Source: JAICMB01 sp035295125 (GTDB lineage: Bacteria > Acidobacteriota > Terriglobia > Bryobacterales > Bryobacteraceae). From it: a stretch of 64,000 nucleotides of DNA. Where the stretch lies: assembly GCA_035295125.1 (NCBI GenBank), contig DATGJP010000080.1:124001-188000 (forward strand), given 5' to 3'. Below the pieces are notes generated by a model. It had not been told where the DNA came from and ran no database searches. It worked only from the letters and a program-made list of their open reading frames with translations. Positions within the stretch are counted from its first letter, which is position 1. The number at the start of each line of letters is the position of its first letter. This document shows positions 28,050 to 36,471 of the stretch, piece after piece. Made by a program: the position numbers and the translations under genes.

Positions 28050-29809
28050 GATTGCAGCCCCTTGCCCTCAACCACTGTGACGATCTGGTTCCCGGCGACG
28101 GCCGGAATCTTGTCGACCACGCCGCTGGGCCAACGGATCTCCAGATCTGCTTTGGTCGCTTTGCCGAGTCCGAAATGAATGCGCAGGTCGCTTTGGGAAA
28201 CGTAGCTGCCGCCGCTGCGGACCTCGTCCATCTGCCGATGCCCGCCCTCAGTGGTACAAATCACCCGCGCCCCGATTCCGGTGCGATTCGATTTCACGCC
28301 AACGGTCTTCACCTTGATCCAATTGGTCTTCGTCGCCTGATCGCAGCGCAACAACTGGGGCACGTCGTTCGTGCAGTTGACCAGCACATCGACATCGCCG
28401 TCATTGTCAAAATCGCCAAACGCACATCCGCGGCCCGGCGCTTTTTCGAGGATCCCCGGCCCGGCTTCCAGCGAAACGTCCCCGAACCTTCCGTTGCCCA
28501 AATTGCGATACAGAATCTTTCGTTCGCGATATCCCGATTCCGCATCGGTCTCGCCCACCTCCGGATACACGTGGCCGTTGCACACGAGAACATCCGACCA
28601 CCCATCGTTATCGAAATCCAGGAATCCGATGCCCCAGCCCAGAAATCGCGTATTTTTCCCGAGACCCGCCTGGAACGTCTGATCCTCGAACACCATCTTG
28701 CCGAGATTGCGATAGAGGCTGTGCGTATCGCCCGCGAAATTCGTTTTCACGAGGTCGAGGTTGCCGTCGCAGTCGTAATCCACCGCCGAGACACCCATCC
28801 CGGCCTGCGGCTTGCCATCCGGACTATATGCAACGCCCGCCTCGATCGCGACATCCGTGAATGTGCCGTCGTGGTTGTTCTTATAAAGCGCGGAAGAGGT
28901 CGAATCGTTGGCCACGTAGATGTCGGGCCAACCGTCATTATCGAAGTCGGCAACCAGTACGCCGAGCCCATACGTGCCCGGAGTCTTCCAGATCCCCGAT
29001 TTCTCCGAAACATCCGTGAACGTGCCGTTGCCGTTGTTGTGGAACAGAATATTCTTGCCGCCCTGCAAACCCGGCGGCCCGCACGCCACCATCAGACCCT
29101 TGTACAGGCACGGCCCCGATTCCGGCAGCGGCGCCGTCTTCGGATCAAAATCGATGTAATTGGCAACGAAAAGGTCCAGGTGCCCGTCGCGATCGTAGTC
29201 GACGAACGCACAGCCGGTGTTCCAGCGCTTCAGGCCCGTGGTGGTGCGCGTCGTAACGCCCATCTTCTCCGCCACGTCGGTGAACGTCCCGTCGCCGTTG
29301 TTGTGGTACAGGGCGCAATCGCCCCAGTATGTGACGAAGAGATCGTCGTGACCGTCGTTGTTGTAATCGCCAACGCAAACGCCTTGTCCCCAGCCGGTGC
29401 GAATCAGCCCCGCCTTGGCCGTAACGTCGGTAAACGTGCCATCGCGATTGTTTTTGTACAACCGATTCGTCGGCTCCTCGCCCTTGGCGTATTTGGCCTC
29501 AAAGCGCGTGCCGTTCACGAGGAAGATGTCGAGCCAACCGTCCTGATCGTAATCGAAGAACGCCGCGCCGCACCCGGTCGTCTCCAGCAGGAACTTGTTC
29601 TTCTGTTCGCTGCCGAAAACCGTCTTCGATCGCAGCCCTGCCTCGCGCGCAATGTTGACGAACTGGGCTCCCAACGGAGGCAATGCCGGCAGTAACTGAT
29701 CGAACGTAAAGACGCCCACAGTTCGGCAAATCGATCGAACAAAACCTCGCCGTGTAACGCCGCCTTCAGGCGGTCCAGAGGCCGGCCTAAGCCGGCGGTA
29801 CCTAAACAT
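28046..29809 (-). CDS. CRTAC1-family protein, tandem paralogue
   Basis: Length 587 residues. The same layout as the neighbour: FG-GAP/VCBS loops with DxDxDG (DYDQDGWLDIF, DFDNDGWPDIY), then an ASPIC/UnbV domain (IGARVICTTEGGHRQMDEV...IHFGLG). The export signal TRRGFVRSICRTVG lies 18 residues into the frame. The first 17 residues are encoded by a GC-rich palindromic repeat-like segment (29760-29809), so the ATG at 29809 may be a replacement for an older start. This gene is first in the three-gene minus-strand unit. The two paralogues are a tandem duplication. Confidence 0.88.
   Translation of the reverse strand: MFRYRRLRPASGPPEGGVTRRGFVRSICRTVGVFTFDQLLPALPPLGAQFVNIAREAGLRSKTVFGSEQKNKFLLETTGCGAAFFDYDQDGWLDIFLVNGTRFEAKYAKGEEPTNRLYKNNRDGTFTDVTAKAGLIRTGWGQGVCVGDYNNDGHDDLFVTYWGDCALYHNNGDGTFTDVAEKMGVTTRTTTGLKRWNTGCAFVDYDRDGHLDLFVANYIDFDPKTAPLPESGPCLYKGLMVACGPPGLQGGKNILFHNNGNGTFTDVSEKSGIWKTPGTYGLGVLVADFDNDGWPDIYVANDSTSSALYKNNHDGTFTDVAIEAGVAYSPDGKPQAGMGVSAVDYDCDGNLDLVKTNFAGDTHSLYRNLGKMVFEDQTFQAGLGKNTRFLGWGIGFLDFDNDGWSDVLVCNGHVYPEVGETDAESGYRERKILYRNLGNGRFGDVSLEAGPGILEKAPGRGCAFGDFDNDGDVDVLVNCTNDVPQLLRCDQATKTNWIKVKTVGVKSNRTGIGARVICTTEGGHRQMDEVRSGGSYVSQSDLRIHFGLGKATKADLEIRWPSGVVDKIPAVAGNQIVTVVEGKGLQS
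29759..29805. repeat. GC-rich palindromic segment overlapping a gene start
   Basis: Nested inverted repeats GCCGCCTTCAGGCGG and GGCCGGCCTAAGCCGGC lie within the first codons of the upstream CRTAC1 gene. They resemble acidobacterial interspersed palindromes rather than coding sequence. Confidence 0.55.
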
Positions 29810-30310
29810 CTATCGAAGCCCCTGCTGTTGTTTCACAAACGCCGCATTGATCGAAAGGCTCAGTCGGTATAAGTCTTCGCCTGCCGCACGGCGCAAAGCC
29901 ACCGCGGGAACACACAGACAGAGAGCTAACCAGGATACCTGCAACACGCCCTTTCCCTCAATTCTACCCGCCTCGTGAGGCGGTTATCGCCCGTAAGCTT
30001 TCTATGGGGCCCCAAAAGCAAGCCAAAACCGCCTGCTCCGCAACGCAGCATAGCCGCAACCAACGGAAACGCTCGGGTTCGAAAAGGTACGACAGGCGGT
30101 TTCGCCTGTCCTTTCTCGCTCAAGTCCAAAGGCAGGCTGAGCCTGCTCCACCCTTCCCCATCCTCCAAATCGTCGCCGGCCGCGAAGATCAGAAAACGAA
30201 CCGGTGGCACAGGCCTGAAGGCTGCGCTACGACGGTTTTCATCCAATTTGTGGTTGGCAATCGTTCAAGTCGGCACGAGACGCAAAGAATCAAAGGAGGA
30301 GTTTTCGACC
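29810..30310. other. Intergenic region between divergent genes
   Basis: No gene is supported here. The region holds repeat copy 6 (30091-30163) and, near 30294, the AGGAGG leading into a six-codon ORF. Short frames on both strands look like by-products of the repeat. Confidence 0.6.
30091..30163. repeat. Intergenic palindromic repeat, copy 6 (full length)
   Basis: Stem GACAGGCG/CGCCTGTC around GTTT is followed by the tail AAGTCCAAAGGCAGGCTGAG and CTGCTCCACCCTTCC, closely matching copy 1 at 3773. Confidence 0.85.
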
Positions 30311-30331
30311 ATGGATAGCAACGCCTGCTAA
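30311..30331 (+). CDS. Possible six-residue leader peptide upstream of the dciA-gatCA genes
   Basis: AGGAGG at 30294-30299 is well placed for the ATG at 30311, which opens a frame reading M-D-S-N-A-C and then stops at 30329-30331. It ends only a few bases before the DciA-like start codons. It could be a translated leader that couples ribosomes to the downstream gene, or merely the ribosome site for a mis-assigned start. Nothing beyond position and the Shine-Dalgarno match supports it. Confidence 0.3.
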   Translation: MDSNAC

Positions 30332-30351
30332 AATTGATGTTCGGCTGCTCA

Positions 30352-30753
30352 ATGGAACGGGCTGGACGATTCCTCTCAAAACTCAAACTTGGTGGCGCGG
30401 TCGGACCCGACGACCTGGCGTTGGCCGCATGGCCTGCCGCCGTCGGCAAACGTCTCGCGCAACGAACGCGCGCAGTATCGCTGGTGCGCGGCAACCTCAT
30501 CGTCGAAGTCGAAGACGGGGTCTGGCAGAAGCAGCTCTTTTATCTGCGCGGCCAGATCCTCAACAAGATTCACCTCGTCATGGGCGATGCTACGGTGACT
30601 GACGTCGAGTTCCGCATCGGGCCCCCGCGTCGGCCACCCCAAACCTCGGCGCGCCTCCGCACGGATGTTGCCACGCTCGACGACGCCGACGGAATCGTCG
30701 ATCCCGTTCTCCGCGTCCTCTACAAACAGGCACGGAAGAAGGCCATCGGGTGA
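30352..30753 (+). CDS. DciA-like (DUF721) protein
   Basis: About 133 residues from the ATG at 30352; another ATG at 30337 and a TTG at 30334 are possible. The sequence W-AAVGKRLAQRTRAVSLVRGNL followed by VEDGVWQKQLFYLR is the DUF721/DciA pattern, with its KH-like fold. DciA recruits the replicative helicase DnaB in most bacteria lacking DnaC. The GTG of gatC overlaps its stop by four bases, so it is coupled to the amidotransferase genes. Confidence 0.82.
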   Translation: MERAGRFLSKLKLGGAVGPDDLALAAWPAAVGKRLAQRTRAVSLVRGNLIVEVEDGVWQKQLFYLRGQILNKIHLVMGDATVTDVEFRIGPPRRPPQTSARLRTDVATLDDADGIVDPVLRVLYKQARKKAIG

Positions 30754-31049
30754 AGATCACCGAAAAAGAGGTCCGCTACGTGGCCGGCCTCGCTAACCTG
30801 GAGCTCACCGAGGCCGAAATTCAGCGGTTCTCGCACGACCTCGACGAGATTCTCACGCACATCGACACGCTGAACGAAGTGGACACCGCCGCCGTCGAAC
30901 CGATGGCGCAAGTCCTATATGACGCCGAGCCCACCGCGACCTTGCGCGAGGATCGTGAGCGACCCACCATCCCCACAGCAATCGCCCTGCAGAATGCCGC
31001 TGCCTCGGGCGCGGGCTATTTCAAAATCCCGAAGGTGATCGAGAGATGA
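30750..31049 (+). CDS. gatC: Asp-tRNA(Asn)/Glu-tRNA(Gln) amidotransferase subunit C
   Basis: Length 99 residues, normal for GatC. VRYVAGLANLELTEAEI, LDEILTHIDTLNEVDT and the later LREDRE are family hallmarks. GatC stabilises the GatA-GatB complex that converts misacylated Glu-tRNA(Gln) or Asp-tRNA(Asn) to the correct form. It uses a GTG start overlapping the previous stop, and its own stop overlaps the gatA ATG. gatB is not adjacent. Confidence 0.95.
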   Translation: MKITEKEVRYVAGLANLELTEAEIQRFSHDLDEILTHIDTLNEVDTAAVEPMAQVLYDAEPTATLREDRERPTIPTAIALQNAAASGAGYFKIPKVIER

Positions 31050-32497
31050 CCGGCGGCGACGTGACCTCGCTCACGATAGAACAAGTCAGCGCCGGTTTGC
31101 GCGAGCGCAAATTCAGCGCCGAGGAACTGGCTCGTGCCTCCCTGGAATTTGCCGAAGCCGAGAACGGCAAAACCAACGCCTTCCTGACGTTCTCGCCCGA
31201 ACGGGCGCTCGCCACGGCACGTCGAGTGGACAAACAACTATTTGTCGGCGACGATCCGGGCCCGCTCGCGGGCGTTCCGATCGCGGTCAAGGACGTCATC
31301 GTTACGAAAGGCCTGCGGACCACCTGCGGCTCGCGTCTTCTGGCCGGCTACGAGCCGCCCTACGACGCGACGGCGATCGTCCGCCTCGAAAACGCCGGCG
31401 GCGTGATTATCGGCAAAACCAACTGCGACGAGTTCGCGATGGGCTCGTCCAACGAAAACTCGGCGTTCGGGCCTGTGCGGAATCCTGTTGCACTCGATCG
31501 CGTCCCAGGGGGCTCCAGCGGCGGATCGGCCGCTTCCGTAGCGCAGGGAACTGCCGTGGTTGCGCTCGGCTCCGACACCGGCGGCTCGGTGCGGCAACCC
31601 GCTTCGTTCTGCGGGGTCGTCGGCGTTACCCCGACCTACGGGCGCGTCTCGCGCTACGGCCTCACGGCTTTTGCCAGTTCGCTCGATCATATCGGCCCGT
31701 TCGGCCGAACCGTCCGCGATGCCGCGCTGCTGCTGCAGACCATCGCCGGCCGCGACGAAATGGATGCAACGTCGGCGTTCGCCCCCGTCCCCGACTACAT
31801 CTCGCAACTCGACGGCAAAGTCGCAGGCATGAGGATCGGCCTGCCGCGCGAATACTTCGAGGGCCTCAGCAGCGAGACCGGCGATATTATCCTGCGCAGC
31901 GTGGACATTCTGAAGAAGCTGGGCTGCGAAGTTCGCGATATCAGCCTGCCTCATACGAAATACGCCATCGCCTGTTATTACATCGTCTGCACCGCTGAAG
32001 CCAGCTCTAACCTGGCGCGCTATGACGGTGTGCGCTATACCAGCCGCGCCGCCGCCGACACGCTCTCCGACATGTACCGCCGGACGCGTGGAGAAGGCTT
32101 TGGCGCCGAGTGCAAGCGCCGCATCATGCTTGGCACCTACGTGCTCAGCGCGGGCTATTACGACGCCTATTACCTGAAGGCCCAGAAGGTCCGAACGTTG
32201 ATTGCCGGCGATTTTCAAAAGGCTTTCGGAGAGGTCGACGCTATCGTCACCCCGGTTTCCCCGTTCCCCGCTTTCAAACTCGGAGAGAAGATGAACGATC
32301 CGATGGAGATGTACCTGTCGGATATTTACACCATTACGGGATCCCTGGCCGGGATTCCCTGCATGAGCGTTCCCGCGGGAAAGACCGCCGCCGGGCTACC
32401 GGTTGGCCTCCAGATTCTGACCAGACACTTCGACGAGGCGGGAATGTTCCGCCTCGCCGACGCATTTGAACGAGCCGGCGGCGCGTCTGCCGGCTAA
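31046..32497 (+). CDS. gatA: Asp-tRNA(Asn)/Glu-tRNA(Gln) amidotransferase subunit A
   Basis: Length 483 residues. The amidase-signature triad is intact: Lys82 (VKDV), cis-Ser157 (GGSSGGS) and Ser181 (DTGGSVR). GatA releases ammonia from glutamine for transamidation by GatB. The ATG overlaps the gatC stop (ATGA). The superoxide dismutase gene follows 28 bases later on the same strand with its own ribosome site. Confidence 0.97.
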   Translation: MTGGDVTSLTIEQVSAGLRERKFSAEELARASLEFAEAENGKTNAFLTFSPERALATARRVDKQLFVGDDPGPLAGVPIAVKDVIVTKGLRTTCGSRLLAGYEPPYDATAIVRLENAGGVIIGKTNCDEFAMGSSNENSAFGPVRNPVALDRVPGGSSGGSAASVAQGTAVVALGSDTGGSVRQPASFCGVVGVTPTYGRVSRYGLTAFASSLDHIGPFGRTVRDAALLLQTIAGRDEMDATSAFAPVPDYISQLDGKVAGMRIGLPREYFEGLSSETGDIILRSVDILKKLGCEVRDISLPHTKYAIACYYIVCTAEASSNLARYDGVRYTSRAAADTLSDMYRRTRGEGFGAECKRRIMLGTYVLSAGYYDAYYLKAQKVRTLIAGDFQKAFGEVDAIVTPVSPFPAFKLGEKMNDPMEMYLSDIYTITGSLAGIPCMSVPAGKTAAGLPVGLQILTRHFDEAGMFRLADAFERAGGASAG

Positions 32498-32525
32498 ACA
32501 CACAAGAGAGAAGAGAGGAGATCAA

Positions 32526-33137
32526 ATGGCGTTTACACTGCCCAATCTGCCGTACCCGACCGATGCCTTGGAGCCCCACATCGACAAGATGACGATGGAG
32601 ATCCACCACGGAAAGCATCACGGCGCTTACGTCAACAATCTGAATAAAGCGCTGGAGTCCGCGCCCGACCTGCAGAGCAAGACCGTCGAGGAACTGCTGG
32701 CAAACAACTGTGCCATCGTCCCTGAGAATATTCGGACCGCGGTTCGTAACAATGGCGGCGGACATGTGAATCACAGCATGTTCTGGGAAATCATGGGGCC
32801 GCATAAGGGCGGCGCGCCGGTGGGCAACCTGGCCCAGGCTATTCATGGTGCGTTCGGAAGCTTCGATACGTTCAAGGAAAAGTTCGCTGCGGCGGGAGCG
32901 AGCCGCTTCGGTTCCGGCTGGGCCTGGCTGCTGAAAAGCGGCAACGGCCTCGAAATCATTTCCACCGCCAACCAGGACAGCCCGCTCATGGAAGGACGCA
33001 CCCCCATCATGGGGCTTGACGTCTGGGAGCACGCGTATTATTTGAAGTATCAGAACCGCCGGCCCGACTACATCGGCGCCTGGTGGAACGTCGTGAATTG
33101 GGAAGCCATTGAAGATCGCTTTAACTCCGGAAAGTGA
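32526..33137 (+). CDS. Superoxide dismutase, Mn/Fe family
   Basis: Length 203 residues from the ATG at 32526, chosen because GAGAGGAGAT lies just upstream and the earlier in-frame start would add an unrelated overlap with gatA. Metal ligands are His27, His83, Asp165 and His169 (LDVWEHAYY). TANQDSPL and GGHVNHSMFW fit the manganese or cambialistic type more than iron, but the metal cannot be fixed from sequence. It removes superoxide in the cytoplasm; no signal peptide is present. Confidence 0.95.
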   Translation: MAFTLPNLPYPTDALEPHIDKMTMEIHHGKHHGAYVNNLNKALESAPDLQSKTVEELLANNCAIVPENIRTAVRNNGGGHVNHSMFWEIMGPHKGGAPVGNLAQAIHGAFGSFDTFKEKFAAAGASRFGSGWAWLLKSGNGLEIISTANQDSPLMEGRTPIMGLDVWEHAYYLKYQNRRPDYIGAWWNVVNWEAIEDRFNSGK

Positions 33138-33144
33138 GATGGTG

Positions 33145-33166
33145 GGGCAGGCGGTTTCGCCTGCCC
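33145..33166. repeat. Intergenic palindromic repeat, copy 7
   Basis: Perfect 9-bp stem GGGCAGGCG/CGCCTGCCC around GTTT. It occupies most of the 40-base gap between the superoxide dismutase and lipoprotein genes. Confidence 0.85.
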
Positions 33167-33177
33167 GTTTCGACACT

Positions 33178-33609
33178 ATGAGAATCGCTGCAGCAGTTCT
33201 AGCCTGCATACTGGCGGTAGGTTGTTCTTCCTCGCCCACCCCCACCGCGAAGTCAACCAAGGCAGGGAGCCCCACGCGTGTGGCCGCCAGTTCCAACCCG
33301 GTCGCGAAATACATCGAACTGGTAGGCTTCCGTATCGGCGAGGAAGGGCCGGGAAAACTGCGCGTGAAATTCGGCGTCGTCAATCACTCCGAGGCCGATA
33401 TCGGCAACATTGTTCTTTCGGTAAACCTGCGAGCCTCTACAGCCAAACCCGACGATCCGCCGCTCGCCACCTTTGACGCTAAAGTGGATGGCCTGGGACC
33501 CTCGGACCTGAAGGACGTCGCCGTAGTGGTGCCGACCAAGCTTCGCGCTTACGAGCTGCCCGACTGGCAGTTTCTCAAAACCGATTTTCAACTCATTGAA
33601 CCGAAGTAG
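33178..33609 (+). CDS. Lipoprotein of unknown function
   Basis: Length 143 residues from the ATG at 33178. A lipobox is clear (ACILAVGC, lipidated Cys at residue 15), followed by a Ser/Pro/Thr-rich linker and a compact beta-sandwich-like domain (LVGFRIGEEGPGKLRVKF). Extending the frame upstream would cross repeat copy 7, so it is not credible. The metallopeptidase gene starts three bases after the stop. Function unknown. Confidence 0.75.
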   Translation: MRIAAAVLACILAVGCSSSPTPTAKSTKAGSPTRVAASSNPVAKYIELVGFRIGEEGPGKLRVKFGVVNHSEADIGNIVLSVNLRASTAKPDDPPLATFDAKVDGLGPSDLKDVAVVVPTKLRAYELPDWQFLKTDFQLIEPK

Positions 33610-33612
33610 TCT

Positions 33613-35265
33613 ATGAAACGGCTGTTCATTGCTCTTATTCCCATGCTCGCCACCGCTGCCCAAATCCCCGACCTTGCTGAACTCAACCGGATGATTGGGC
33701 GCTTCGCGCCGACGGAGCTTCGCGTGGACACCAGCGGGCTATCCGCTGGAGATAAACAGGCGCTCGCCAAACTGATCGACGCGGCCCACGTCGTCGATGA
33801 TGTTTTCCTCACGCAGCTCTGGAGCGGCAACCATGCGCTCTATGACAAGCTGAAGCACGACACAACGCCGCTCGGCAAAGCGCGGCTCCATTACTTCTGG
33901 ATCAACAAGGGGCCGTGGTCCGACCTCGACGGCCACACCGCGTTCCTGCCGGACGTTCCGCCGCGCAAACCCGAGGGCGCAAATTTCTACCCCACGGATT
34001 TGACCCGCGACGAATTCGAGAAGTGGGTTCAGACGCTGTCGAAGGAGGACCGCGAGCGGGCCACGGGTTTCTTCACCGTCATTCGCCGCGATGCGAAACA
34101 CCAGCTCGGGATTGTGCCCTATAGCGTCGAATACAAGGCCGACCTGACGAAAGCTGCACACCTGTTAAATGAAGCCGCCAGGCTGACCGACAACGCCACG
34201 CTGAAGAAGTTCCTGACCACGCGCGCCGCGGCTTTCCTGTCCAACGACTATTACGAGAGCGACATGGCCTGGATGGATCTTGACGCGCCGATCGACATCA
34301 CCATTGGTCCGTACGAAACCTACAATGACGAGTTGTTTGGATATAAGGCGGGCTACGAAGCTTATGTGAACGTGCGCGACGAGCAGGAATCCTCGAAGTT
34401 ACGGTTCTTTGCCGATCATCTGCAGGAGATCGAGAACAACCTGCCGATCGACCCCAAATACCGCAACCCGAAGCTCGGCGGACAGGCGCCGATTCGTGTA
34501 GTGAACGAGGTTTTCGCCGCAGGCGACGGCAACCATGGCGTGCAGACGGCAGCGTACAACTTGCCCAACGATGAACGCGTCGTTGCGCAAAAGGGCAGCA
34601 AGCGCGTCATGTTGAAGAACGTTCAGGACGCAAAGTTCAGGACGACACTGATTCCGATTTCCAAGCGCGTGCTCGCCCCCGCAGCCCAGGAGAAGCTCAG
34701 TTTCGATGCTTTCTTCACGCATATCGTGGCGCACGAATTGAGCCACGGCATCGGTCCGCAGCAGATCAAGGTGAACGGCCGCGATACCTCGCCGCGTATG
34801 GAGCTGAAGGAGCTCTACAGCGCCATCGAGGAGTGCAAGGCGGACGTTACGGGCCTGTTCATGCTGCAGCACCTGATGGATCGCAAAGCGTTACCCAACG
34901 CCTCGTTTAACGAAACGCAGTTGTACACGACCTACCTTGCCTCGGGGTTCCGCAGCCTGCGATTCGGGTCCAAAGAAGCGCACGGCCGCGGCATGGCGAT
35001 CCAGATGAACTACCTGATGGACAAAGGGGCGTTCACGGTCTCGCCGGATGGCACGTTCGCGGTGAACATGGCGAAGATCAAGGGAGCCATCCGCGACCTC
35101 GATCACGATCTGCTTACGGTGGAAGCCACTGGAGACTATGCCGGAGCGAAGAAGATGCTCGACACGCTGGGCGTCATCCGGCCGGTGATGCAGAAAGCGA
35201 TCGATTCGCTGGCCGCGGTCCCCACCGACATCGAGCCAGTGTTCGAGGTGCCACATAGCCTCTGA
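33613..35265 (+). CDS. M49-like metallopeptidase (dipeptidyl-peptidase III-related), exported
   Basis: Length 550 residues. A short signal peptide is likely (MKRLFIALIPMLATAAQ). The zinc site reads HELSH (374-378) followed by EECKAD (406-411). The second motif is typical of dipeptidyl-peptidase III (M49); the first has the ordinary HExxH spacing instead of the HExxxH of classical M49. It would cleave peptides in the periplasm or be an inactive relative acting on another substrate. It is probably co-transcribed with the lipoprotein gene before it. Confidence 0.75.
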   Translation: MKRLFIALIPMLATAAQIPDLAELNRMIGRFAPTELRVDTSGLSAGDKQALAKLIDAAHVVDDVFLTQLWSGNHALYDKLKHDTTPLGKARLHYFWINKGPWSDLDGHTAFLPDVPPRKPEGANFYPTDLTRDEFEKWVQTLSKEDRERATGFFTVIRRDAKHQLGIVPYSVEYKADLTKAAHLLNEAARLTDNATLKKFLTTRAAAFLSNDYYESDMAWMDLDAPIDITIGPYETYNDELFGYKAGYEAYVNVRDEQESSKLRFFADHLQEIENNLPIDPKYRNPKLGGQAPIRVVNEVFAAGDGNHGVQTAAYNLPNDERVVAQKGSKRVMLKNVQDAKFRTTLIPISKRVLAPAAQEKLSFDAFFTHIVAHELSHGIGPQQIKVNGRDTSPRMELKELYSAIEECKADVTGLFMLQHLMDRKALPNASFNETQLYTTYLASGFRSLRFGSKEAHGRGMAIQMNYLMDKGAFTVSPDGTFAVNMAKIKGAIRDLDHDLLTVEATGDYAGAKKMLDTLGVIRPVMQKAIDSLAAVPTDIEPVFEVPHSL

Positions 35266-35266
35266 T

Positions 35267-35303
35267 TCTCGGTGAGGTCCAAAGCCGGCTGAATGCCTGC
35301 GCG
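35267..35303. repeat. Intergenic repeat, tail-only fragment (copy 8)
   Basis: GGTGAGGTCCAAAGCCGGCTGAATGCCTGCGC resembles the tail of copies 1 and 6; the palindromic head is missing. Confidence 0.5.
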
Positions 35304-35333
35304 TCCTCAGCTAGAGAGACGTTTCACGCATTG

Positions 35334-36425
35334 TCACTGGAACAGCGAACTGAACTCGACGCTTCCGAGAAAACCACCCTGCAACGGGCAAGCGCAGCTC
35401 GGCGTCGGTGCACCCTCGATCAACTGACGCGTAGCCTGCGAATTAAAGTAAACCCCCGGGCCGCCCGAATTCGCAACATCGAGCCAAAAGTTGAACCCCG
35501 CGGCATCCGGATCGCGCGAGAGGATCGTGTAGTACATCATCTGAATGAACAGGGCATTGGAATGATCCGGCGCAGTCCGAAACGCTCCCTGATTCCGGAA
35601 CTCATCGCCGGCCAGGATTGCCGACAAGACCTGAAACGGTGAATTAACCCGAGCCGAGATCACTTCGGCACTGGTTGGCGCACGGCCAAGCAAACTTACG
35701 TATACCGCGTTAACGTACGCCGCATCGCTCGCATATTGAGTCCCCAACGATGCCAGAAGCTCCTCGGGAGTCCTTTGGTCCTGCGTAATCGCAGTGATCG
35801 CCGCCTGATACTCGGCGAACGTCGGTGGGCGGCCAAGCACCGCCTGGTAAATCGCCAGCACCATAAAGTCGGTCGACTGAGCCTCTGTGCTCGTCAGGAA
35901 TGAGTCGACCATCAACGTGAGAGACGCGGTGCCTGGCCCGGTCCAGAACAGGAACCCTCCCGAATCCGGCTCCCGGTTCAGCAACCGCTGGTACATCGCT
36001 GTGATCTGTCGAACCAGCAGAGGCTGGAGAGCGGCCGTTTCGGTGACCGTCAACACGAGAGGCTCGCTCGCCTGTACGGTGGGAGTGATCGTAAGACTTG
36101 CGGTTCGCGGCGACGATTGCGCGTTGCTGAACGCGATGTAATTCACGAACAGCCTCGTTGGGTCGCCACTCGGTGTTTTGATCGGCATTAGCCACTGCGG
36201 ATGATCGGACGATATGGCGAAACCCACGCCAGGCGGGCAGCCTGCCATATCAAGATAAACAGTCTGCACAACGGACGGATAAAAACCTGCCGTCGATGTG
36301 CCGAAGCTGGTCAGCGTTGTCGGATTATCTGCAGTCGTGGTGACGCGGCAGTTGCTTTGCCCAAATGCCGTGACGAAGCTGGCGCAAGCCGCCAACAAAA
36401 GCGCCCATCGCGGGACGATTGGCAT
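35334..36425 (-). CDS. Secreted DUF4214-domain protein
   Basis: Length 363 residues. A signal peptide is present (MPIVPRWALLLAACASFVTAFGQ). An Ig-like beta region follows up to about residue 130 (ASLTITPTVQASEPLVLTV). Two DUF4214 units follow, with ITAMYQRLLNREPDSGGFLFW and AVLGRPPTFAEYQAAI plus SLLGRAPTSAEVISARV. DUF4214 is linked to extracellular or surface-associated proteins. The ending repeats MMYYTILSRDPDAAGFNFWL, another unit of the same kind. No enzyme function is indicated. Confidence 0.8.
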   Translation of the reverse strand: MPIVPRWALLLAACASFVTAFGQSNCRVTTTADNPTTLTSFGTSTAGFYPSVVQTVYLDMAGCPPGVGFAISSDHPQWLMPIKTPSGDPTRLFVNYIAFSNAQSSPRTASLTITPTVQASEPLVLTVTETAALQPLLVRQITAMYQRLLNREPDSGGFLFWTGPGTASLTLMVDSFLTSTEAQSTDFMVLAIYQAVLGRPPTFAEYQAAITAITQDQRTPEELLASLGTQYASDAAYVNAVYVSLLGRAPTSAEVISARVNSPFQVLSAILAGDEFRNQGAFRTAPDHSNALFIQMMYYTILSRDPDAAGFNFWLDVANSGGPGVYFNSQATRQLIEGAPTPSCACPLQGGFLGSVEFSSLFQ

Positions 36426-36471
36426 GTGTGGAATATCTCACCTGGCGTCAATTTTAACAGAGACAAATAAA

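Noticed and set aside
27947..29695. A 582-residue open frame opposite the CRTAC1 genes
   Set aside because: Antisense to FG-GAP repeats; the apparent repeats (IRPAVVIEI, IRPPIVIEI) are mirror images of the calcium-loop codons.
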